Positions 18,023 to 25,915 are shown, counted from the first letter of the stretch. The stretch is DNA of 37,262 bases from Streptomyces misionensis (GCF_007896895.1 NZ_VOGW01000101.1:44992-82253); one strand, 5' to 3'. The notes: generated by a model not told the origin, from the letters alone. Numbers and translations: made by a program.

Positions 18023-18062
18023 GGTGCCGTACGGCGACCCCTCATCCGGGCCGTACGGCACC
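18023..18062. terminator. Second hairpin, probably the catalase terminator
   Basis: 13-bp perfect stem (GGTGCCGTACGGC and complement) with a 14-nt loop, about 70 nt beyond the catalase stop on the minus strand. Confidence 0.5.
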
Positions 18063-18132
18063 GCGCGGGCCGCGTGCGGAAGCACCGATCCAGGATCAGC
18101 TTCCGTACGCCGCTTGCGGATGACAGACGGGC

Positions 18133-19596
18133 TCAGTCCTCGCGCAGGGCGTGGACCGCCTCCTCCACGCGCTTGCCGTACTCGGGGTCGGCGGCGTGGA
18201 AGTGCGCCAGGTTCTTCTCGATCACGTCGTCGCGGGAGACCTGCGCGAGGCCGCCGGCGATGTTGGCGACCAGCCGGGACCTCTCCTCCTCGGACATCAG
18301 CCGGTACAGCTCGCCCGCCTGGAAGAAGTCGTCGTCCTTGGTGTGCAGCGGCGCCTCGTGGGTGCCGGTGTGACCGGATACCGCGAGCGGCGCCGACAGC
18401 GGCCGGCCGGTCTCCACGGGTCCGTCGTAGGAGTTCGGCTCGTAGTTCTTGGCGTACCGGCCCTGGGAGTTGGACGCCATGAAGCCGTCGCGGCCGTAGT
18501 TGCTGGCGCCTCCCGGAACCGCCTTCGGCGAGTTGACCGGCAGCAGCGTGTGGTTGACGCCGAGCCGGTAGCGGTGGGCGTCCGCGTAGGCGAACAGCCG
18601 GCCCTGGAGCATCTTGTCCGGCGAGGGCCCGATGCCCGGCACGAAGTTGTTCGGCGAGAACGCGGCCTGCTCGACCTCGGCGAACACGTTGTCCGGGTTG
18701 CGGTCCAGGACCAGGCGGCCCACCCGGCGCAGCGGGTAGTCCCGGTGCGGCCACACCTTGGTCAGGTCGAAGGGGTTGAAGCGGTAGTCCGCCGCCTCGG
18801 CCGCCGGCATGATCTGGACGTACAGGGTCCAGGACGGGTACACGCCCCGCTCGATCGCCTGGAGCAGGTCCGTCTGGTGCGAGTTGGGGTCCTTGCCCGC
18901 CAGCTCCTGCGCCTGCTCGGTGGACAGGGACCGGACGCCCTGGTTGGTCTTGAAGTGGTACTTGACGAAGAAGGCCTCGCCCTCGGCGTTCGTCCACTGG
19001 TAGGTGTGCGAGCCGTAACCGTTCATGTGCCGGTAGGACGCCGGGATGCCGCGGTCGCCCATCAGCCAGGTCACCTGGTGCGTGGCCTCCGGGGCGTGCG
19101 CCCAGAAGTCCCAGACGTTGTCCGGCTCCTGCTTGCCGGTGAACGGGTCCCGCTTCTGCGAGTGGATGAAGTCGGGGAACTTCAGCGGGTCCTTGATGAA
19201 GAACACCGGGGTGTTGTTGCCGACGAGGTCGTAATTGCCCTCCTCGGTGTAGAACTTCACCGCGAACCCGCGCGGGTCGCGCACGGCGTCCGCGCCACCG
19301 AGGTTGTCGGCGACCGTGGAGAACCGCACGAACACATCGGTGCGCTTGCCGACCTCGGCCAGGAAGTCGGCGTGGGTGTGGCCGGTGACGTCGTCGGTCA
19401 CCTCGAAGTGGCCGTACGCACCGGAGCCGCGGGCGTGCACCACCCGCTCCGGGATCCGCTCGCGGTTGAAGCGCGCGAGCTTCTCCAGGAGGTGCTGGTC
19501 CTGGAGCAGGAGCGGGCCGCCGACGCCGGCGGTGGCGGAGTTCTGGTTGTCGGCGACCGGGGCGCCGGACTCTGTCGTGAGCACGCGCTGCGACAT
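18133..19596 (-). CDS. katA: Monofunctional haem catalase
   Basis: 487 aa, the length of small-subunit clade 3 catalases. The ATG at 19596 follows GGAAGG. Landmarks: distal haem histidine in '[20 protein letters not shown]' (His54), the distal asparagine region '[20 protein letters not shown]', and the proximal haem tyrosine motif '[17 protein letters not shown]' (Tyr337). It splits H2O2 to water and oxygen. It lies in the purine/glyoxylate cluster and its promoter carries the same palindrome as the uricase operon. Its likely job is therefore to remove the peroxide that uricase makes, rather than general oxidative stress defence (inference). The symbol is a generic one for this family. Confidence 0.95.
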   Translation of the reverse strand: MSQRVLTTESGAPVADNQNSATAGVGGPLLLQDQHLLEKLARFNRERIPERVVHARGSGAYGHFEVTDDVTGHTHADFLAEVGKRTDVFVRFSTVADNLGGADAVRDPRGFAVKFYTEEGNYDLVGNNTPVFFIKDPLKFPDFIHSQKRDPFTGKQEPDNVWDFWAHAPEATHQVTWLMGDRGIPASYRHMNGYGSHTYQWTNAEGEAFFVKYHFKTNQGVRSLSTEQAQELAGKDPNSHQTDLLQAIERGVYPSWTLYVQIMPAAEAADYRFNPFDLTKVWPHRDYPLRRVGRLVLDRNPDNVFAEVEQAAFSPNNFVPGIGPSPDKMLQGRLFAYADAHRYRLGVNHTLLPVNSPKAVPGGASNYGRDGFMASNSQGRYAKNYEPNSYDGPVETGRPLSAPLAVSGHTGTHEAPLHTKDDDFFQAGELYRLMSEEERSRLVANIAGGLAQVSRDDVIEKNLAHFHAADPEYGKRVEEAVHALRED

Positions 19597-19664
19597 CGTG
19601 GACCTTCCATGCGGGTGGCGGCGGAAAAGGTCTTCCGCCTTGTGGAGCCTAGAAGTCTGCGTGG

Positions 19665-19694
19665 AGCCTAGGAGTGGGGTGAACAAGGCGTCAA
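19665..19694 (-). promoter_or_regulatory. Catalase promoter (TTGACG - 18 - TAGGCT)
   Basis: Minus-strand TTGACG (19694-19689) and TAGGCT (19670-19665) with an 18-nt spacer. The -35 overlaps the operator palindrome at 19691-19705. A 15-bp direct repeat, GTGGAGCCTAGAAGT / GTGGAGCCTAGGAGT (19642-19656, 19661-19675), covers the -10 and start region. Confidence 0.7.
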
Positions 19695-19705
19695 CAGTTT
19701 GTTGA
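19691..19705. promoter_or_regulatory. Operator palindrome TCAACA-N3-TGTTGA (catalase)
   Basis: Read on the minus strand TCAACAAACTGTTGA, with perfect 6-bp arms, covering the start of the -35 box. It differs at one central base from the palindrome of the uraD promoter (22434-22448). Confidence 0.75.
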
Positions 19706-19785
19706 ACTTGAATCCGGGCCGCGGCGCCGCATGGGCGCGACGGGACAGGTGTCGACGGCACCGCGGCCCGGACGTCTTGGGGACC

Positions 19786-19800
19786 GGCCCTCGAAGGGCC
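19786..19800 (-). terminator. Hairpin directly after glxR
   Basis: GGCCCT / AGGGCC stem with a 3-nt loop, starting 2 nt after the glxR stop. It may limit read-through into the catalase promoter region. A larger CCGGGCCGCGG/CCGCGGCCCGG pair lies between 19716 and 19772. Confidence 0.4.
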
Positions 19801-19801
19801 G

Positions 19802-20716
19802 TCAGACCTGCGCGCCGGACAACCGCTCCACGGCCCGCAGCAGCGCCGAGTGGTCCAGGCCGCCGTCGCCCTGGGCGCGCAGCGACGCGACCAGCTGGGC
19901 GACCACCGCGCCGACCGGCAGGGCCGCGCCCACGCTGCGGGCCGCGTCGGTGACGATGCCCATGTCCTTGTGGTGCAGGTCGATCCGGAAGCCCGGCTTG
20001 AAGTCGCGGTCGAGGAAGTTGTCCTTCTTGCGCGTGAGCACGGTGGAGCCCGCGAGGCCGCCGTTGAGGACGTCGAGCGCGGCCTGGAGATCCACGCCGG
20101 ACTTCTCCAGGAAGACCACGGCCTCCGCGCACGCCTGGATGTTCACGGCGACGATCAGCTGGTTGGCGGCCTTGACGGTCTGCCCCGAGCCGTGCGGGCC
20201 GCACAGCACGATGGTCTTGCCGAGCGCCTCGAAGACCGGCTTCGCCTGGTCGAAGTCGGCCTGCTCACCGCCGACCATGATGGACAGCACGGCCTCGACG
20301 GCCCCGGCCTCGCCGCCGGACACCGGGGCGTCCAGCACCCGGATGCCCTTGTCCTTCGCGGCGGCGGCCAGGTCGATCGAGGTCTGCGGGGTGATCGAGG
20401 ACATGTCGATCAGCAGCGAACCGGGCCTCGCGTTCTCCAGGATGCCGTCCGGGCCGTAGGCGATGGCCTCGACCTGCGGCGACGCGGGCACCATCGTGAT
20501 CACCACATCGGCGTCGCGCACGGCCTCGGCGATCGAGCCGGCGGCCCGGCCGCCGGCGGCGGCCAGCCGGTCCAGCTTCGCCTGCTCCAGGGTGTAGCCG
20601 GTGACGTCGTAACCCGCCTTGATCAGGTTCTCGGACATGGGGGAGCCCATGATGCCGAGGCCGATCCAGGCGATCGCCGGACGGGCGGGGCGGGAGGAAT
20701 CCGCAACAGTGCTCAT
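19802..20716 (-). CDS. glxR: Tartronate semialdehyde reductase (2-hydroxy-3-oxopropionate reductase)
   Basis: 304 aa beta-hydroxyacid dehydrogenase. The ATG at 20716 is used; a TTG two codons earlier is possible. Rossmann motif '[20 protein letters not shown]' near the N-terminus, substrate-binding '[11 protein letters not shown]', and catalytic lysine in '[11 protein letters not shown]' (Lys182). It reduces tartronate semialdehyde with NAD(P)H to D-glycerate, the step after glyoxylate carboligase. It is the second gene after hyi, 42 nt apart, so the two form an operon under the operator at 21646-21681. Confidence 0.95.
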   Translation of the reverse strand: MSTVADSSRPARPAIAWIGLGIMGSPMSENLIKAGYDVTGYTLEQAKLDRLAAAGGRAAGSIAEAVRDADVVITMVPASPQVEAIAYGPDGILENARPGSLLIDMSSITPQTSIDLAAAAKDKGIRVLDAPVSGGEAGAVEAVLSIMVGGEQADFDQAKPVFEALGKTIVLCGPHGSGQTVKAANQLIVAVNIQACAEAVVFLEKSGVDLQAALDVLNGGLAGSTVLTRKKDNFLDRDFKPGFRIDLHHKDMGIVTDAARSVGAALPVGAVVAQLVASLRAQGDGGLDHSALLRAVERLSGAQV

Positions 20717-20758
20717 GCTCAAAAGGCCTCTCTCAACTGCCGTGCGAAGTTCGGGGGT

Positions 20759-21616
20759 TCAGCGCGCCGCGCGCGCCTCGCGGGGGAGCCAGTCGAAGGC
20801 CTCGGCGCTCGGCCGGTCGCCCGGCTTGTACTCCAGGCCCACCCAGCCGTCGTAACCGGCCTTCCGCAGCCGGCCGAGCAGCTCCGCGAGCGGCAGCGAG
20901 CCGGTGCCGGGGGCGCCGCGGCCGGGATTGTCGGCGATCTGCACATGGCCGGTGTGCGCCGCGTACCGGTCGATCACCGCCGGCAGGTCCTCGCCGTTCA
21001 TGGCCAGGTGGTACAGGTCCATCAGGAACCGCGCGTTGCCGAGGCCGGTCGCCGCGTTGACCTTGTCGACGACCTCCACCGCGGCCGGCGCCGACACCAG
21101 CGGGTACGACGGCGACTCGGGCCGGTTCAGCGCCTCGATCAGCAGGGTGGCGCCGATCCGGTCGGCGGCCCGGGCCGCGAGGGTCAGGTTCTCCAGGGCG
21201 AGCGCGTCCTGCTCGGCCGGGTCCACGCCCTCGATCCGGTTGCCGTACAGCGCGTTGAGCGCCGTGCAGCCCAGGGAGTGCGCGAAGCCGGCGGCCACCT
21301 CGATGTTGGCGCGGAAGCGCTCGGACTCCTCGCCGGGGACCGACAGGGCGCCGCGGTCCGGGCCCGGCAGCCGGCCCGCGTAGAAGTTCAGCCCGGTCAG
21401 CCGGACGCCCGCGTCCTCGATCGCCCGCCTCAGGGCGTCCAGTTCCGCGTGTTCGGGGGTGGGGGAGTCGATCCAGGGCCACCACAGCTCGACCGCGGTG
21501 AAGCCGGCCGCGGCGGCGGCCGCGGGGCGCTCCAGGAGCGGGAGTTCCGTGAAGAGGATCGACAGGTTGACGTCGAAGCGCTGGTCTGCGGCGGTGCTCA
21601 AGTCGAAACCTGGCAT
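20759..21616 (-). CDS. hyi: Hydroxypyruvate isomerase
   Basis: 285 aa TIM-barrel protein of the AP-endonuclease-2 type. ATG at 21616. Typical segments: 'NLSILFTELPLLERPAAAA', 'ELWWPWIDSPTP', 'LNFYAGRLPGPDRGAL', 'LLIEALNRPESPSYPL' (metal-binding Glu), 'FLMDLYHLAMNGEDL', 'HVQIADNPGRGAPGTG' and 'GLEYKPG'. These match E. coli Hyi closely. It interconverts hydroxypyruvate and tartronate semialdehyde. First gene of the hyi-glxR operon; it shares its tandem operator with gcl, which makes the substrate. Confidence 0.94.
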   Translation of the reverse strand: MPGFDLSTAADQRFDVNLSILFTELPLLERPAAAAAAGFTAVELWWPWIDSPTPEHAELDALRRAIEDAGVRLTGLNFYAGRLPGPDRGALSVPGEESERFRANIEVAAGFAHSLGCTALNALYGNRIEGVDPAEQDALALENLTLAARAADRIGATLLIEALNRPESPSYPLVSAPAAVEVVDKVNAATGLGNARFLMDLYHLAMNGEDLPAVIDRYAAHTGHVQIADNPGRGAPGTGSLPLAELLGRLRKAGYDGWVGLEYKPGDRPSAEAFDWLPREARAAR

Positions 21617-21645
21617 TCGGGACGCGCTCCCTTCCGTGGTCGTAA

Positions 21646-21681
21646 TTCCGTATTACGGAAGTTCGTTTCTGCGTAATGGAA
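21646..21681. promoter_or_regulatory. Tandem operator of hyi-glxR (candidate AllR site)
   Basis: TTCCGTATTACGGAA (21646-21660) is a perfect palindrome. TTCTGCGTAATGGAA (21667-21681) is a degenerate partner. The gap is 6 nt and the centres are 21 bp apart. Read toward hyi the order is weak site, then strong site, exactly as at gcl. Confidence 0.7.
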
Positions 21682-21710
21682 GACTGCCGTCGGGTGCCGG
21701 TGCTTGTCAA
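21681..21710 (-). promoter_or_regulatory. hyi-glxR promoter (TTGACA - 18 - CAGTCT)
   Basis: Minus-strand TTGACA (21710-21705) is a perfect -35. The -10 is weaker (CAGTCT, 21686-21681) and abuts the operator, so a bound repressor would cover the start site. Confidence 0.55.
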
Positions 21711-21763
21711 GGGGGTCCGCGGACCGGTCGCCGACGGGGGGTCCCGGTGTCCGCGCCGCGCGC

Positions 21764-21769
21764 TACCTT
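21764..21769 (+). promoter_or_regulatory. -10 element TACCTT for a leaderless transcript
   Basis: TACCTT ends 6 nt before the GTG at 21776. This decides that start over the in-frame GTG at 21770. No ribosome site is present. Confidence 0.45.
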
Positions 21770-21775
21770 GTGCGC

Positions 21776-22036
21776 GTGCGATTGAAAGTTGAGTTCACGA
21801 CCGAACCCTTCGACCTGGAGGAGGCCCCCGCCCACGCCCTGGCGGCGCGGGAGGTCATAGAGACGGCGGGGCTGGACGCGGTGGACGTCGGCCCGTTCGG
21901 CAACACCGCCGAAGGCGCCGCCGAGCGGGTGCTGGCCTCGGTGGACGCGCTCCTGCGCAGGAGCCTCGAGGCCGGCGCCACCCGGATCTCGCTCCAGGTC
22001 AACGTCCTGGGCGACGACGGGGAGGGTGCTGGATGA
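21776..22036 (+). CDS. DUF77/thiamine-binding-like small protein
   Basis: 86 aa from GTG 21776. 'LKVEFTTEPFDLEEAPAHAL', 'AGLDAVDVGPFGNTAEG' and 'SLEAGATRISLQVNVL' suggest a ferredoxin-like beta-alpha-beta fold of the DUF77/MTH1187 type, whose better-known members bind thiamine. The match is by pattern only. Its stop overlaps the start of the HTH gene by 4 nt (ATGA), so the two are made together. It is divergent from hyi. In this context it could supply a ligand-sensing subunit for the HTH protein (inference). Confidence 0.6.
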   Translation: MRLKVEFTTEPFDLEEAPAHALAAREVIETAGLDAVDVGPFGNTAEGAAERVLASVDALLRRSLEAGATRISLQVNVLGDDGEGAG

Positions 22037-22395
22037 CCGGGGACGAGTCGTTCATCGCGGCCGTGAAGCCGCTGGTCGACGCCATGGGCGGGGTCATGCT
22101 CCCGCCCGGCGAGGCCGGTCCGGAGGATGTCGTGCTGTCCTGGGAGGGCGTCGACGCCGTCGCCGTACGCCTTCCCCAGCTCGCCGACTCCCTCGACCAC
22201 ATCCTCGCCGCGATGGAGCGCAAGGAGGGCCGGCCGCTGGCCGAACTGGACCGCAAGGCCAAGCAGGAGGTCGTGCGGATACTGGAGGCGAGGGGCGCCT
22301 TCTCCGTGCGCCACGGCGTGGAGATCGTGGCGGGCGCACTGGGCGTCAGCCGCTTCACGGTCTACAACTACCTCAACCGGGAGAAGGGCGCCTGA
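22033..22395 (+). CDS. HTH_22-type (YheO/DauR C-terminal-like) regulator
   Basis: 120 aa. ATG at 22033 overlaps the previous stop. The last 45 residues ('KAKQEVVRILEARGAFSVRH' then 'VEIVAGALGVSRFTVYNYLN') match the DNA-binding end of YheO/DauR regulators ('G-x-F ... V-A-x-x-L-x-V-S-R-x-T-V-Y-x-Y-L'). The N-terminal 70 residues are not the usual PAS-like domain and I do not recognise them. It lies between the hyi-glxR promoter and the uraD promoter, so it is the only regulator physically inside the purine/glyoxylate cluster and a candidate binder of either operator family. Confidence 0.75.
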   Translation: MTGDESFIAAVKPLVDAMGGVMLPPGEAGPEDVVLSWEGVDAVAVRLPQLADSLDHILAAMERKEGRPLAELDRKAKQEVVRILEARGAFSVRHGVEIVAGALGVSRFTVYNYLNREKGA

Positions 22396-22433
22396 AGCCA
22401 CCGGGGGCCCGCCCGGCTTGTTACGCGGATTTT

Positions 22434-22448
22434 TCAACAAAGTGTTGA
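22434..22448. promoter_or_regulatory. Operator palindrome TCAACA-N3-TGTTGA (uraD operon)
   Basis: TCAACAAAGTGTTGA with perfect 6-bp arms. Its centre lies 4 bp before the first T of the -35 box, the same geometry as at the catalase promoter. Confidence 0.75.
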
Positions 22449-22474
22449 CGCGGCGTTTTCCGGGGCGTTAGCTA
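22445..22474 (+). promoter_or_regulatory. uraD-uraH-uricase promoter (TTGACG - 18 - TAGCTA)
   Basis: TTGACG at 22445-22450 and TAGCTA at 22469-22474 (or TTAGCT one base earlier). The predicted leader is about 40 nt and ends in GGAGG before GTG 22523. Confidence 0.6.
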
Positions 22475-22522
22475 TCGGCAGCCCGTTCAGCACGAAGGCC
22501 GAAACAGGCCACGGAGGCTCCC

Positions 22523-23035
22523 GTGACGTCGACTTTCACGCCCCCGGGCCTGGCCCGGTTCAACGATCTGGAGGAGCGGGCGGCCGCCGCCGTCCTCCAC
22601 GAGGCGTGCGCCTCCACCGCGTGGGTGCGGCGGCTGACCGCCGCTCGCCCCTACGCCACCCCCGACGAGCTCTACGCCGAAAGCGACGCCGCCACGGCCG
22701 AGCTGACCGCCACCGACCTCGACGAGGCGATGGCCGGACACCCGCCGATCGGGCGGCCCCGGCCGGGCGATCCGGCCTCCGCCCGCGAACAGCGCGGCAT
22801 GGCCGGCGCCTCGGACCGGCTCAAGGCCGAGATGCTCGAACTCAACCTGGCCTACCAGGAGAAGTTCGGCCATGTCTTCCTCATCTGCGCCACCGGGCGG
22901 ACCGGCGAGCAGATGCGGGACGCGGTCAAGGAGCGGATCGGCAACACACCCGAGCGGGAGCGGGAGATCGTCCGCACCGAGCTGGGGAAGATCAACCGCA
23001 TCCGACTGGCCCGACTCGTCGAAGAGGACGCCTGA
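22523..23035 (+). CDS. uraD: OHCU decarboxylase
   Basis: 170 aa, the family length. GTG at 22523 with GGAGG 5 nt upstream. The catalytic histidine lies in 'GHPPIGRP' (His73). 'SAREQRGM', 'LELNLAYQEKFGHVFLICAT' and a terminal 'INRIRLARLVEEDA' complete the family pattern. It decarboxylates 2-oxo-4-hydroxy-4-carboxy-5-ureidoimidazoline to (S)-allantoin, the last step of urate degradation. First gene of an operon: uraH begins 3 nt after its stop. Confidence 0.95.
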   Translation: MTSTFTPPGLARFNDLEERAAAAVLHEACASTAWVRRLTAARPYATPDELYAESDAATAELTATDLDEAMAGHPPIGRPRPGDPASAREQRGMAGASDRLKAEMLELNLAYQEKFGHVFLICATGRTGEQMRDAVKERIGNTPEREREIVRTELGKINRIRLARLVEEDA

Positions 23036-23038
23036 CCC

Positions 23039-23446
23039 ATGAGCACCAGCACCACCGCCTCCGTGTCCACGCACATCCTGGACACCTCGATCGGCCGCCC
23101 CGCCGCCGGCGTCGCCGTCCACCTCAGCGCCCGCTCCGGGCGCGCGGCGGACTGGCGGGCGCTCGGCGGCTCCGCGACCGATGCCGACGGCCGGTGCAAG
23201 GACCTGCCGGACCTGCCGGCCGGGACCACTCACGTGCGGCTCGACTTCGCCGTGGAGCCGTACTTCGAAGAGCGAACAGCGAACCAGCAAGCCGATGCGC
23301 AGCAGGACGCCCCCGCGACTCGGGACAGCGGACCGGCCGTGTTCTTCCCGGAAGTGGCGATCACCTTCGCCGTCGTACCGGGCGAGCACTACCACGTACC
23401 GCTGCTGCTCAACCCGTTCGGCTACTCCGTTTACCGAGGGAGCTAG
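23039..23446 (+). CDS. uraH: 5-hydroxyisourate hydrolase (transthyretin-like)
   Basis: 135 aa. The N-terminal 'VSTHILDTSIGRPAAGVAVH' and the C-terminal tetrapeptide YRGS are the diagnostic signatures of hydroxyisourate hydrolases as opposed to animal transthyretin. 'FFPEVAITF', 'HYHVPLLLNPFGYSVY' supply the active-site His/Arg/Ser region. It opens 5-hydroxyisourate made by uricase. The loop between 'EPYFEERTA' and 'AVFFPEV' is about 15-20 residues longer than I expect and rich in Gln/Ala/Asp. Uricase starts 4 nt after its stop, and its ribosome site lies inside the uraH end. Confidence 0.95.
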   Translation: MSTSTTASVSTHILDTSIGRPAAGVAVHLSARSGRAADWRALGGSATDADGRCKDLPDLPAGTTHVRLDFAVEPYFEERTANQQADAQQDAPATRDSGPAVFFPEVAITFAVVPGEHYHVPLLLNPFGYSVYRGS

Positions 23447-23450
23447 CTAC

Positions 23451-24398
23451 ATGACCGTCAATTCCCGCCCTGGCCGCCCTGTGATCCTGGGACAGAACCA
23501 GTACGGCAAGGCCGAGAACCGAGTCGTCAGGATCACGCGGGACGGGGCCACCCACCACATCAAGGACCTCAACGTCTCGGTCTCGCTGAGCGGGGACATG
23601 GAGGACGTCCACTACTCCGGCTCCAACGCCAACGTACTGCCGACCGACACCACCAAGAACACGGTGTTCGCGTTCGCCAAGGAGCACGGCATCGAGTCCG
23701 CCGAGCAGTTCGGCATCCACCTCGCCCGCCACTTCGTCACCTCGCAGGAGCCGATCCACCGCGCCCGGATCCGGATCGAGGAGTACGCCTGGGAGCGGAT
23801 CGAGACCTCCGAGGCCAACTCCAGGTTCATCGGCGCCGACGAGGTCAAGCACTCCTTCGTCCGCAAGGGCCAGGAGACCCGGCTGACGCAGATCACCTAC
23901 GACGGCTCGTCCTGGGAGGTCGTCTCCGGCCTGAAGGACCTGACCGTCATGAACTCGACCAACTCCGAGTTCTGGGGCTACGTCAAGGACAAGTACACCA
24001 CCCTCCAGGAGGCCCACGACCGCATCCTGGCCACCTCGGTCGCCGCCCGCTGGCGGTTCAACTGGACCGCCGACGAGCAGAAGATGCCGCACTGGGAGAA
24101 GTCCTACGAGCAGGTCAAGAAGCACATGCTCCAGGCCTTCGCCGAGACCTATTCGCTCTCCCTCCAGCAGACGCTGTACCAGATGGGCTCGCGCATCATC
24201 AACAACCGCGGCGAGATCGACGAGGTCCGCTTCTCCCTGCCCAACAAGCACCACTTCCTGGTCGACCTGGAGCCGTTCGGGCTCAAGAACGACAACGAGG
24301 TCTACTTCGCCGCCGACCGGCCCTACGGCCTGATCGAGGCCACCGTCCTGCGGGACGGCTGCGAGCCGAGGATCCCGGTGGACCTCACCAACCTCTGA
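23451..24398 (+). CDS. Urate oxidase (uricase)
   Basis: 315 aa cofactor-free uricase with two T-fold domains. The ATG at 23451 follows CGAGGGAG. Key residues are visible: Lys20 in 'GQNQYGKAENRV' (catalytic Lys-Thr dyad), Thr65-Asp66 in 'VLPTDTTKNTVF', and His in 'LPNKHHFLVDLEPFGL'. It oxidises urate with O2 to 5-hydroxyisourate and H2O2. It is third in the uraD-uraH-uricase operon, which carries out all three steps from urate to allantoin. The peroxide by-product explains why the catalase promoter 3 kb away has the same operator. Confidence 0.96.
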   Translation: MTVNSRPGRPVILGQNQYGKAENRVVRITRDGATHHIKDLNVSVSLSGDMEDVHYSGSNANVLPTDTTKNTVFAFAKEHGIESAEQFGIHLARHFVTSQEPIHRARIRIEEYAWERIETSEANSRFIGADEVKHSFVRKGQETRLTQITYDGSSWEVVSGLKDLTVMNSTNSEFWGYVKDKYTTLQEAHDRILATSVAARWRFNWTADEQKMPHWEKSYEQVKKHMLQAFAETYSLSLQQTLYQMGSRIINNRGEIDEVRFSLPNKHHFLVDLEPFGLKNDNEVYFAADRPYGLIEATVLRDGCEPRIPVDLTNL

Positions 24399-24417
24399 CC
24401 CTCCTCCTTTTCGGCAC

Positions 24418-24456
24418 CCGCGGCCGGGGTACCACCCCACCGGGCTCCGGCCGCGG
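24418..24456 (+). terminator. Hairpin after uricase (terminator or attenuator)
   Basis: 10-bp perfect stem, CCGCGGCCGG and complement, with a 19-nt loop, 19 nt after the uricase stop. No good promoter is visible before the next gene, so partial read-through is possible. Confidence 0.5.
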
Positions 24457-24523
24457 CACTCAAATCTCCCAGGGTCCTGCCGTGCCCTCCCCACAGAAGT
24501 CCGCTGAGCGAAAAGGACGAAAC

Positions 24524-25903
24524 ATGGCAGCAGCCCAGCGCATCGTCATCGAGAACTGTTCGATCGCGACCGTCGACGCCGACGACACCGAGTACGCCTC
24601 CGGGTACCTGGTCCTCGCCGGCAACCGCATCGAGGCGCTCGGCGCGGGCACGGCACCCGAGGGCCTGGACGGCGTCGTCCGCCGTATCGACGCCACCGGG
24701 CACCTCGCCACCCCCGGACTGATCAACACCCACCACCACTTCTACCAGTGGATCACCCGGGGCCTGGCCACCGACCACAACCTGTTCGACTGGCTCGTCG
24801 CGCTCTACCCGGTCTGGGCGCGCATCGACGAGCCCATGGCCCACGCGGCGGCCCAGGGCTCGCTCGCGATGATGGCCCGCGGCGGCGTCACCACCGCCAT
24901 GGACCACCACTACGTCTACCCCCGGGGCGCCGGCGACCTGTCCGGCGCGATCATCCACGCCGCCCGGGAGACGGGTGTCCGCTTCACCCTCGCCCGCGGC
25001 TCCATGGACCGCGGCGAGAAGGACGGCGGCCTGCCCCCGGACTTCGCCGTCGAGACCCTTGAGGACGCGCTCGCCGCGACCGAGGCCACCGTACGGGAGC
25101 ACCACGACCCCTCCGCCGACGCGATGACCCAGGTCGCGGTCGCGCCCTGCTCCCCCTTCTCCGTCTCCACCGACCTCATGCGTGAAGCCGCCGCACTCGC
25201 CCGCCGCCTCGGCGTACGGCTGCACACCCACGGCTCGGAGACCGTGGAGGAGGAGAAGTTCTGCCACGAGCTGTTCGGCATGGGCCCCACCGACTACTTC
25301 GAGTCCACCGGCTGGCTCGGCGAGGACGTGTGGATGGCGCACTGCGTCCACATGAACGACTCCGACATCGCCGCCTTCGCCCGCACGAAGACCGGTGTCG
25401 CCCACTGCCCCTCGTCCAACGCCCGGCTGGCCGCGGGCATCGCGCGGGTCCCCGACCTGCTCGCCGCCGGCGTCCCGGTCGGGCTCGGCGTCGACGGCAC
25501 CGCCTCCAACGAGTCCGGCGAGCTGCACACCGAGCTGCGCAACGCCCTGCTCATCAACCGGCTCGGCGCGCACAAGGAGGCCGCGCTGAACGCCCGGCAG
25601 GCCCTTCGGCTCGGCACCCACGGCGGCGCCCGGGTGCTCGGCCGCGCCGCCGAGACCGGCTCGCTGGAGGCCGGGAAGCTGGCCGACCTCGTGCTGTGGC
25701 GCATGGACACCCTCGCCCACTCCTCCATCGCCGACCCGGTGACCGCCCTGGTCTTCGGCGCGGCCGCCCCGGTCACCGCCTCCTTCGTGAACGGCCGGCA
25801 GATCGTCGAGGACGGACGGCTGCTGACGGTCGACGAGGACGCCATCGCCCGCGCCACCCGTGACGAGGCGCGCCGGCTGGCGCGGATCGCCGGACGGCGC
25901 TGA
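24524..25903 (+). CDS. 8-oxoguanine deaminase (amidohydrolase)
   Basis: 459 aa. ATG at 24524 with AAGGAC upstream. Amidohydrolase superfamily metal ligands are in order: H-x-H in 'LINTHHHFYQW' (about residues 69-71), His in 'LHTHGSETVEEEKF', His in 'MAHCVHMND' and Asp in 'GLGVDGTASNESGEL'. The sequence matches the 8-oxoguanine deaminase branch (formerly called AtzB-like). It would convert 8-oxoguanine to urate and ammonia, feeding the uricase operon directly in front. Other members deaminate related N-heterocycles, so guanine-type substrates are not excluded. Confidence 0.88.
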   Translation: MAAAQRIVIENCSIATVDADDTEYASGYLVLAGNRIEALGAGTAPEGLDGVVRRIDATGHLATPGLINTHHHFYQWITRGLATDHNLFDWLVALYPVWARIDEPMAHAAAQGSLAMMARGGVTTAMDHHYVYPRGAGDLSGAIIHAARETGVRFTLARGSMDRGEKDGGLPPDFAVETLEDALAATEATVREHHDPSADAMTQVAVAPCSPFSVSTDLMREAAALARRLGVRLHTHGSETVEEEKFCHELFGMGPTDYFESTGWLGEDVWMAHCVHMNDSDIAAFARTKTGVAHCPSSNARLAAGIARVPDLLAAGVPVGLGVDGTASNESGELHTELRNALLINRLGAHKEAALNARQALRLGTHGGARVLGRAAETGSLEAGKLADLVLWRMDTLAHSSIADPVTALVFGAAAPVTASFVNGRQIVEDGRLLTVDEDAIARATRDEARRLARIAGRR

Positions 25904-25915
25904 CCCCCCCCGACT

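Larger units (their letters stand above)
17819..18132. other. 314-nt intergenic region rich in inverted repeats
   Basis: No gene is seen. It holds three perfect or near-perfect stems: 17837-17887, 18023-18062 and a GCGGAAGC/GCTTCCGT pair near 18075-18107. It separates the Shedu-like gene from the convergent catalase gene. Confidence 0.7.
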
